A DNA stretch of 64,000 bases from Actinernus sp. WN-2022. Lineage: Eukaryota > Cnidaria > Anthozoa > Actiniaria > Actinernidae. Each line of letters starts with the position of its first letter. Within the stretch, counting starts at the first letter, position 1. The DNA lies in assembly GCA_030867875.1 (NCBI GenBank), contig JAOWCC010000019.1, positions 104,519,006-104,583,005 on the forward strand. The letters run 5' to 3'. The notes under the pieces were generated by a model, which worked only from the letters and a program-made list of their open reading frames with translations, searched no databases and was not told the DNA's origin. This document shows positions 32,701-39,589 of the stretch, piece after piece. The translations under genes were made by a program, and so were the position numbers.

Positions 32701-35622
32701 TAAATATCTGGGAACAACTTCATAAATTATTTAAATTACTATCAAAATATTCTCGACTGATTGTTAAGAGTTACTATTTAGTGCATTATAATGATAAATA
32801 TATTTTGCATTTATAGATATAATTTAAAAGACCTTTATGCAGGGTGCATTAATTGATGTGTAAAATGTTGTACTGAAAGGTTGTTGAAATTTAGGGCCAT
32901 AAATAGGCAATGGTTTCACTAGGATATGAAGGGTGTACAATTCATTTGCACAATTAGAACAAGCAACATTTCCAGCACTGAAAGCCTCAAAATTAAAACA
33001 ATTTCTTAGCTGCAAAATTAAAATCTATTTGCCAGCCAGCAAATGTTAGTAGCCAAATTGGCAACTAATCAGTAAGTTTTAGTTGCCAAATATAATGTTG
33101 TAGTTGTATGCATAGACCAGTTTATGTGTTTCAACTGGCGGGCTACCATTGTCTAACATCTTTCTACCCGCCAAATAAACAAAGCATTTGTACAACTGCA
33201 CATGAACCATAAACTGGTCTATTGGTGACTGTTGAGCCGTGTAGTTCTACATTCATACAGGTATGTACATTGTATATACATGTAGCACTAGCACTATGTA
33301 CAGTAGCTCAGGTTCCATGCCTTTAAGTACCTCTACAGTTCCCAAGGTAAAGCCCAGACACAATCTGAAATAAAATAAAATAAACAAAACAAAATTTATA
33401 ACCACCTGTTCAATATAATATGTACAGTAATTGTATAAAATATTTGAGGAATGAACTTGTGAGAGGCTTGTCAATTATCCTCCATGCAAGAGCCCCGTAA
33501 TACTTTAGTTTTGAAATACCAACCACAAGAAATACATTTCATGTATAATTAGTAACAGCAATCTTAATGTACATTCCCAGTGTGTGCAATCAATAAATTA
33601 AATAATCGATAAAATTACTTAAATGTATTGGAAATCAATAAAAATCGATAAGGACATGCATTGTGAGTGATCGATAATTACTGATTTTTCAATTTCATAT
33701 ATCGATTTAATCGATCATATTGATTTAATCGATTTTCAAGTTTTTCATTACTCATTATTGAAATCTGGACAATTGGAATAAATATCGACAGTAGTTTATC
33801 ATTTCTTCATTTCTTATAGTGTGGTTATAATAATTAAGAAACAGAGATCTCATTCACCGGTTACAGTGGAATATCTACCTACATGTATGAACAGAACCAT
33901 CTTCAACTCCCACGAAAGCATTCAACGTACCGGTGTTGGAGCATGCATGTTGCCAAATGTTTTTTTTTAGCACCCAGTCTCAGTCAGGCATACATGCCGC
34001 ACATGTTTGATAAAATCAATAAAATTGTTATTGATAAGGTTAAAATTGTGAGCAGTTATGATATCAAATTTTTTTTTCAATCAACCAATAACATTGATAT
34101 TGATTATCTAATCGTTATTGATTTATATTGATTTATCAATCAGTTTTCTGATATCGATTGCACATGCCAGGATATATTCAAATTATCTGATATATATGGC
34201 CACCTTTTAGGAGACTGGGGGAATTTACATGCAACTCCTAATGAAAGCATGCATGAATGAATTCGAAGGACACATGTAGAAAATATCTTTTGAGTTCTGT
34301 TTTACATCAATTTTACAAGAAATCAAATGTTTCCAAACCTAAATGTCCTTAAAGGGGCTCTGTCATGAATAACAGGCCTGGTTACTAAGCCGCCCAAAAC
34401 TTGAAATCATTCGCCAACGCTTTCAAGTTTGAAAAGCAAATATATCCCGAGGAGCTCACAACATTGATTCAATCCGACTACATCGCAGCCATCTCTCATT
34501 TTAGTATATAGTCGTTTATCTTTCATATTTAATTGTTCAAGTTTTATATTTACCAGAAATGTTCGTATTCAGATGTAGTTGTAATGAGATTTTGGGATGG
34601 CATCGACAAGAACTTCAAGCTTCAATGGCGGCTCAACTGCCAACTGGCCGTGATGGACGAAGAAAACAAATCTGGCCGCAGAAAGATTTTGAAGAGCCTG
34701 AAAGAACACTGGAGAACGTATCAGGAGAGCCCACAAGAGTATAGTACTTGTCTGGAACATTTACGAAGCCTGAAACGATTTCAAACACCGCTTTTGAGAT
34801 GCGAGTTTCGTGTTTACAGTGTCCGGGTTTCGGCAACCAGTGAAATTACGCTTCGGTTGTTCATTCCTGCTTGCATTCGTCCCCTTTAATACGTTTCTGA
34901 CTACAAGAACTCTTGCATTTGGAAGTAATTTTATCTCCCTGAAAGTTGGAGAGAGAATATATACAATGTAGATGAGTACATTTTGTAGGTTCTCATCGAG
35001 AAAGCACAACTCGCATACCTAGAAATGTAGTTTACGGTAAAATATGGTAAATTCGACATCCGGTCACTGAAACTCGCCAGAATGTGTTTCTCTTCAGCCT
35101 GAATCTCCATTGCAGCAGTGATAACAATACAAATATGTTTTTCTAACTGAATGCCTTCGAGCAAGAGCCAGTTTGTATTATAATATAACTGTCGTTGTAT
35201 CGGGATCGCAAGGAACTGAAACTCATTACATTTTTTCAAGTGTTATGCATATCATTAAATTGCTTGAAACCTGTTCATGCGCATCTCATGACAGAGCCCC
35301 TTTAAGTACGTTTTCTCCTGGTGAATCTTAATGGAGTGGAGGAGGGGCGATTTGTGGATGACAACTAGCCCATGCATTCCGTTCGAAATTTTCTTCTCGT
35401 AAAAATAATTTCCTTACCTCTTAGCTTCGTCATATCAGAAACTAACTTTAAACAGCACAAGAACTTGGGAGGGAGGCGACGCTAAGAAAGCGTGTTCTGC
35501 TGTGGCTCGTTCAGCGCCGAGCGGCCTGAACAAATTTTAGTTCGGAAACTGAAAATCTGGCATGGAATAAAGGCTTAATTTTCACTAGTATAATTCATTA
35601 CCTTGTCCATTCCATTCCCCAT
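20495..35622 (-). CDS. DUSP15/DUSP22-like dual-specificity phosphatase, complete gene, 8 coding exons
   Basis: This is an atypical dual-specificity protein phosphatase of the JKAP/VHY type, predicted to remove phosphate from Tyr and Ser/Thr at membranes. The coding exons are 35602-35622, 33331-33364, 29265-29347, 25670-25719, 24141-24185, 23811-23840, 22255-22426 and 20495-20737. They total 678 bp, 225 residues plus stop, and all seven intron phases agree. The N-terminus MGNGMDK carries the N-myristoylation glycine G2. ADSP supplies the general acid D57; HCIAGVSRS supplies the nucleophile C88 and the phosphate-binding R94. As recalled, these are the human DUSP22 numbers. ANPNYGF and the EEQQYLESLLP helix close the domain. 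The tail after about residue 175 is acidic and Ser/Asn-rich and resembles nothing specific. The introns (300 to 3983 bp) are filled with repeats. I cannot choose between DUSP15 and DUSP22; it may be the pre-duplication form. Confidence 0.93.
20781..20853. repeat. Small inverted repeat in phosphatase intron 7
   Basis: AGAATTGTACAG near 20784 pairs with CTGTACAATTCT near 20839. It may be a remnant of a small MITE. Confidence 0.6.
21460..21532 (+). repeat. C-rich polypyrimidine tract
   Basis: About 70 bases of CTCCC/CCCCT units on the plus strand. This is the G-rich strand of the minus-strand phosphatase intron 7 transcript, with many runs of three or more G, so it could form G-quadruplex. Confidence 0.9.
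21642..21841. mobile_element. 200-bp MITE, copy 1 (related copy at 63050-63207)
   Basis: The ends TAGAGCAGATTTCCTATGAG and, in reverse complement, TAGAGCAGATCCCGTATGAG both continue as TGGGACAAACTACGGCA-like text. The interior has a GGTAACCGTAC motif. It lies in intron 7 of the phosphatase gene. Confidence 0.85.
22255..22426 (-). CDS. Phosphatase exon 7 (P-loop and following helices)
   Basis: The acceptor is TTTTTTGTGCTCGTGTAG. The first base T completes the C88 codon (TG|T). It encodes IAGVSRSTTIVAAYIMTV and onwards to GFKRQLQDFYNKDLQQ, ending in CAG before GTACAT, phase 0. Confidence 0.93.
22601..22866. mobile_element. MITE, copy 1 (second copy at 60764-60905)
   Basis: The left end CCGGGCCAGGTTGTTCGAAG continues CAAGGCTAACTTTA and GATAGCGCTAAATCTGTAAT, as at 60768. 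The right end is CTTGCTTCAAACAAACTG. This copy is longer than the other, so it carries extra internal DNA. Confidence 0.65.
22902..23551 (+). repeat. 51-bp satellite, about 13 copies, with alternating variants
   Basis: The unit is ACTTATATTAGTAACTCGTA followed by GCGTCGTTGGCTATGACC and TAATGTACAATGT. Because 51 is divisible by three and the unit has no in-frame stop, a 235-codon frame (22711-23418) with a 17-residue repeat is open. I read it as an artefact. Copies 5, 7 and 9 carry ACACTA in place of ATATTA. One later copy is shortened. Confidence 0.95.
23811..23840 (-). CDS. Phosphatase exon 6, 30-bp microexon
   Basis: It lies between TTGGTTTTTAG and GTAAGTCAC. It completes R78 (AG|G), encodes INGGHCLVH and gives the first two bases (TG) of the catalytic Cys88 codon. 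It fits the family between the FIHECR helix and HCxAGxSRS. Confidence 0.92.
23885..24105 (+). repeat. AT-rich imperfect repeat
   Basis: About nine variants of ATAATAACATTAAATGATAAGGC in tandem in phosphatase intron 5. Confidence 0.85.
24141..24185 (-). CDS. Phosphatase exon 5, 45 bp
   Basis: The acceptor is TTCCTTTTTCAG and the donor is TGCAG before GTACATG. It encodes LPFFQECIDFIHEC with a split Leu63 at the start and a split Arg78 at the end. Confidence 0.92.
24655..24723 (+). repeat. Short tandem repeat of TGTAAGCTTTGTAAGCC type
   Basis: Five or six variants of a 10-17 base unit (GTAAGC with CTTT or CCTT) in phosphatase intron 4. Confidence 0.85.
25670..25719 (-). CDS. Phosphatase exon 4, 50 bp (general-acid loop)
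   Basis: The acceptor is CATTATTTTAG and the donor is AACCT before GTAAGC. It encodes QLTYKCIQAADSPDQN with D57 in ADSP, then CT of Leu63. Confidence 0.92.
27265..27916. mobile_element. Inverted-repeat element of about 650 bp
   Basis: Left TGCACTTGTCACTGGAAACC followed by CCCAGCCCCCACCCCAGGG pairs with the right end, whose complement is TGCACTTGTCACTGGAAACA then CCCCCTCCACCACCCCAGGG. Arms are about 50 bp and the interior has no ORF. It is in phosphatase intron 3. Confidence 0.8.
28868..28890 (+). other. tRNA-type B-box match
   Basis: GGTTCGAGTCCCACTACTGG resembles a pol III B box with the start of a T-arm complement. I could not fold a complete tRNA upstream; a tRNA-derived SINE is possible. 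Confidence 0.2.
29265..29347 (-). CDS. Phosphatase exon 3, 83 bp
   Basis: The acceptor is AATAAATTTGCAG and the donor is GAA before GTAAGC. It completes Asp19 and encodes SKDMEQLTENRISHIVAI then HDNAQPLFE, the first strand and helix of the phosphatase fold. Confidence 0.93.
29651..29838. repeat. Inverted repeat, 188 bp span
   Basis: CAGACGTGATGTCATTTTCTCAATGT pairs with ACATTGAGAAAATGACATCATGACAG. It is a likely MITE remnant in phosphatase intron 2. Confidence 0.65.
30001..30919. mobile_element. Fold-back element 1, about 0.92 kb near-palindrome
   Basis: The left arm starts CAAAAAGTAGAAAAGAAAG and the right arm ends in its complement. Both arms carry the complement pair around CACAGGGAGCCCAGGCTCAC and AAACATCCA. 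The arms pair almost to the centre near 30465, where CTACCTACA meets TGTAGGTAG. There is no ORF. Confidence 0.88.
30948..32171. mobile_element. Fold-back element 2, about 1.2 kb
   Basis: The ends CAATAGGCCTTTTGCATCAA and the exact complement begin arms of about 470 bp. Included are CACGTGA, a GGTGGAGGGCAAGCCATTC segment and TAGCCGAGGAGATGC. An unpaired centre lies at about 31420-31680. It starts 28 bp after fold-back element 1. Confidence 0.88.
33112..33222. mobile_element. 111-bp MITE with 15-bp TIRs
   Basis: ATAGACCAGTTTATG at the left and CATAAACTGGTCTAT at the right are exact complements. Confidence 0.8.
33331..33364 (-). CDS. Phosphatase exon 2, 34-bp microexon
   Basis: The acceptor is TTTTATTTCAG and the donor is AGAG before GTACTT. 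It encodes IVSGLYLGNCR plus the first base of Asp19, matching the family's ILPGLYIGNFKD start of the domain. Confidence 0.9.
34349..35305. mobile_element. TTAA-flanked non-autonomous transposon, Kolobok-like
   Basis: TTAA at 34349 and at 35302 are target-site duplicates. The inner ends AGGGGCTCTGTCATGA are exact inverted repeats. A TTAAAGGGG terminus fits T2/Kolobok-type MITEs; piggyBac is the alternative. Frames inside (34533-34889 and overlapping ones) show no transposase motif that I recognise. It sits in phosphatase intron 1. Confidence 0.82.
35602..35622 (-). CDS. Phosphatase exon 1, 7 codons with myristoylation signal
   Basis: ATGGGGAATGGAATGGACAAG encodes MGNGMDK, followed by donor GTAATG. 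Gly2 with the following residues is the N-myristoylation signal shared with DUSP15 and DUSP22. The 5' UTR lies above 35622. Confidence 0.87.
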
Positions 35623-35809
35623 GATGTATTCAGTAAATATGGCAGGATTATTATGGAATAGCGATACATTCAAGCTTCGATCTAAGAGCAAGTCAACCTT
35701 CCAATTCCATAGTCATTTCCAAACTGAACTAGTTACCAGGCCACCTTTTATATTTATCCATAATGCATTTCGATTCCCTATATGCTTTTGCAGCACAATT
35801 TTTTAGAAG

Positions 35810-35905
35810 ATCTTAGAAAGGTCGACAATCGATTGGAGGTGGAAACTACCGATCTCGTACAAGTGCAAGTCAGATTTGTTTTGCTGTCCAGTACAACCAC
35901 GTGAA
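35810..35905. repeat. Dispersed repeat, copy 2
   Basis: Shortened copy of the 20155-20315 segment, lying about 190 bp upstream of the phosphatase start codon and so possibly in its promoter. Confidence 0.7.
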
Positions 35906-36019
35906 TTCTATATATCTATCTTCCTATACTCGTCTCCATATATCTCTAAGATGGTTCTTACGAGTTGTTTGGTCATTGGCAAAGAATAACAGTAATAGAT
36001 AAATACATAATAAATAAAT

Positions 36020-36060
36020 AAACAAACAAACAAACAAACAAACAAACAAACAAACAAAGA

Positions 36061-36090
<30 letters not shown>
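36020..36090 (+). repeat. Microsatellites (CAAA)n and (AAT)n
   Basis: AAAC repeats at 36020-36058, then AAT repeats at 36061-36090. Confidence 0.95.
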
Positions 36091-36092
<2 letters not shown>

Positions 36093-36258
36093 AAAAGAAA
36101 AGTCATTAGAGCTGCATCAGTTAATTTGATTTTGCCTGGACTAGAGTTGATGGTAAGCTGTTCCATTCTCTTATGGTCTAAGGGAAGAAAGAAAACTGAT
36201 GATAGTTTGTCTGTGATGGAGGGACTTTGAATTTTTAAGGAAGGTACGTTTTTTTATT

Positions 36259-36279
36259 GGGGGGGGGGGGGGGGGGGGG
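36259..36279 (+). repeat. Poly-G run of 21
   Basis: An uninterrupted G homopolymer. Its length is probably unreliable in sequencing. Confidence 0.95.
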
Positions 36280-36689
36280 TCCTCCCCTTTTCATTAGTAG
36301 GTAAATTCATGACCCTCCATTCAAGACATCAAGAAAGCATGTGACCCCTCGTTATCTTACCATGTGTGGAGATCTTTACCTTTATTGTCAGGAGTATTAA
36401 TGTCGATGCTATTAGGAATCCTGAATAGCTCTTTACAGTTCGAACTCGAGTGCCTGCTAACGAGAAATTGCATGTATACTGTCAGTTTAGGAAGATAAGT
36501 TGACAAAAGAATCCACATCGGTGTAAAATGATTAAAATACACTCGATGTCATCAATGTGGGATACTTTCACTGTTTTTATATCTGTTTGAAGCAACTTAA
36601 AAACTGGCAAATTTAACAGCCGACCTTTAAAAAAGACAACGACATCTCGGGGAATAAAAGGTTGACCCTCCTCTGGCTTTCAAAATAAA

Positions 36690-37800
36690 AAGGCTTCACC
36701 CTCCAAAAAAGTTCCAATTTTTTCTGATGACCCTCCCTTCATAATTTGAATAGGTCAATACCCGGGTTGCACGATTTTGTAATTTTTGTAGTTTGCCGTC
36801 TTTTAAGGTTTTAACGGCACAGTTTCCCCAGACAACATTGCAATAATCAAAGTGCGGTTGTACTAGGGCCCGATAAATAAAGTGCAAAGTCGCCTGTGGG
36901 ACAAGGTGTCTTATTCGCTTTATGGTTCAATCCCAGAAGCGATCTTCTTCGCCAATTTGTTCAATGTGACCACTACAACTGAGTTTGTCGTCAATAAGCA
37001 TTCCAATTGATTTGGCTGTGGTGACCTGACTAATTGGGGCATCATTGATTGTAAGTGTCGGGGCTCTGTGAGAGTATTCAGCCTTTGTCTTGACCCTACC
37101 GGCATAAATTCAGTTTTAGTCATATTTAGGGTCATTTCGGTCATTTGCTATTAGCCAATTGCTGACGTTTTCGGCTAAGTCCGAATTTAAACAAGATTGA
37201 ATATCGTCTACATTGTCACCCGAGTATGTTAGATGAGTATCATCTGCATGCATCCTCGGCTGACAATTTTATAAGCAATTTGGCAAATCATTTATATATA
37301 GTAAGAATAACAATGGACCTAAAATGGTTCTTTGAGGAATACCACACTTTAATGAATACCACACTTTAATGAGCAACTCTTAGAGAACGACCCATTAACA
37401 GATCTGTTAATGAACACCTAGAACACCTATGCGTGCGGTTATCTAAATATGACTTAAACCAATGATAGCTATTTTCGTATATGCCGTTTGGATAATAGGA
37501 TTTCATGATCGACCCTATCAAATGCTTTTTCAAGTCTAGAAATACAACTGCATTAACGTTGCCATGGTCGATGTTATACGCCCAACTATCCGTAGTTTCG
37601 AGGATGGCCGTGCCGATTGAATTAATGACGGAATCCCGATTGATGTCTAGAGATGATGTTGTGCTCTGTTACGTAAGCGTACAACTGATCGTATACTATT
37701 CTTTCAAACACCTTGGCCACAACTGAAATTATAGAAATTGGACGGTAATTATTCAAGTCACTTCGTTCACCTTGTTTGAATAGTGGTGACTGGCGCAGGA
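36690..37800 (-). mobile_element. Decayed CR1/jockey-like LINE, reverse transcriptase part
   Basis: In order on the minus strand: an LDLKK segment preceding a frameshifted AFD motif near 37540; HADDTHLTYSGDN (the catalytic ADD) near 37240; TLNMTKTEFMPVGSRQRL near 37110; and FIYRALVQPHFDYCNVVWGN near 36860. Frameshifts and stops separate these pieces, so it is dead. The 5' part and endonuclease are not seen. Confidence 0.85.
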
Positions 37801-38149
37801 ATATACCAAGACTTAATTACTGGTTAAAGATATTACAAATTCACTACAAATGAGATCAGCCCATTCTCGGATAAGCCTGGCAGATATCTTGTAAAGACTG
37901 GTTCGCGGGAGGGGGAAGGGGTGGTACCTACATGAAAAAAATGTATGTGAGGCCGGGGCCAAGAGGCTCAAACCCTGACCCTGTTTGACCCAAAATCCGA
38001 GCTCCAAAACCCTGATTGCCCCTTCTTTAAATAAAAACAAATAGGCCCTGTGAAATAAATTGTTCACCTGAGAAGGAAGTTAAAAACTGCCTAAAAAATA
38101 CTGAACCCCGATCCTGACTGCACCCAATTTAAACTCCAATCCTGACCCT

Positions 38150-38650
38150 GATCTGCCCAAATCAGGTCAAAACTCTGACCCTACCTCAAAACCCTGACCC
38201 AGCCCCGCGGCACATACATAATACGTCACAAGCAGGAGTACCCCCACCCCCCCGGGATCTGCCCAAATCAGGTCAAAACCCTGACCCTACCTCAAAACCC
38301 TGACCCACCCCCGCGGCACATACATAATACGTCACAAGCAGGAGTACCCCCACCCCCCCCCCCCCCGGGATCTGCCCAAATCAGGTCAAAACCCTGACCC
38401 TACCTCAAAACCCTGACCCAGCCCCGCGGCACATACATAATACGTCACAAGCAGGAGTACCCCCACCCCCCCGGGATCTGCCCAAATCAGGTCAAAACCC
38501 TGACCCTACCTCAAAACCCTGACCCAGCCCCGCGGCACATACATAATACGTCACAAGCAGGAGTACCCCCACCCCCCCGGGATCTGCCCAAATCAGGTCA
38601 AAACTCTGACCCTACCTCAAAACCCTGACCCACCCCCGCGGCACATACAT
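38150..38650 (+). repeat. Minisatellite of about 106 bp, 4-5 copies
   Basis: Copies of GATCTGCCCAAATCAGGTCA start at about 38150, 38255, 38369, 38475 and 38579. Each includes CCCCGCGGCACATACATAAT and a C-run of variable length. The sequence to its left is made of related CCCTGACC phrases. Confidence 0.92.
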
Positions 38651-39589
38651 TGCGTTTATGTTTGTGGGACATGAAATATTCGTGTGGGAAAACTGCTACG
38701 CTCGGATTGGTTCGCTATTGTTTGAGTTGGAACTATGAATTGGTTTTCAGAATTCTCTTCCGTTTTGTTCACCCGCTTTTTACTTTAATGGCGTTAAGCT
38801 TACTTGAAAGCTTTCTAAGAGTCCACGTATTCACTTTTATTAATTGGAACAAAAGTCAAAAAACAGCAAAACTATAGAAACGAACTGAAGCCTCACACTC
38901 ACAAAAAACTGCTACATGTACTTATGACCGGAAGCATGGGTTTGTGGATTTTTCGATTTATATAATTATTCTTATTTAGTAAGAATTATTATTAAGTCTT
39001 ATTATTAAAGTCGGTGTTGCTTTCGTTTTATTGGTTACAGAATAATTCAGAAAATTGTATCAGGTTTGATTAAATATTTTGATTGAATCAGTTGGGTCAG
39101 CATGATTGACATGATCAGCTTTGTTTTAACTGGATAGAGCGAAAACGCAGGGAGCCAATTATGAACTGGAGTAATTCGTGATTCAGTATTGGTTTTACTT
39201 GAACTAATTACGAGGAAAAGTGACAGAATGCAATCATGGATATTTCTTGCTAAAACGAACGAAAATTCGTTGCCTGACGGAACAACACAATGTTTGGCAG
39301 TAGTTTTTTCTAAGCCAATAGAAAAGCTAAGCAAATGCAACCAAAGAAATATCTTATTACTTTCGACACTCAATTGAAAACTGGTCTATGTGCATAACCA
39401 ATCAAATTACAGTATACAGAATTAATCTTGCTTCTTGAAGTTAGCGTTTTTGAAGTCAGAATATAATGCAGAGTTTTCAATAGGTATTAGGTTAGACGGA
39501 TAATACAAATCAGTTTTGGAAAGTTTTCAAAGTCTCATCAGTAAAGTTAAGATAAGTTAAGTTAAGTTAAAAGCCGGGAACGTCGTGTG
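38651..39589. other. Downstream flank of the glutamate receptor gene
   Basis: No gene recognised. AAGTTAAGTTAAGTTAA at 39548-39568 is a short tandem repeat. An AATAAA on the minus strand near 39027 is the nearest obvious polyadenylation signal that I noticed. Confidence 0.35.

Noticed and set aside
34533..34889. A 118-codon plus-strand frame
   Set aside because: It lies wholly inside the TTAA-flanked element and shows no transposase motif.
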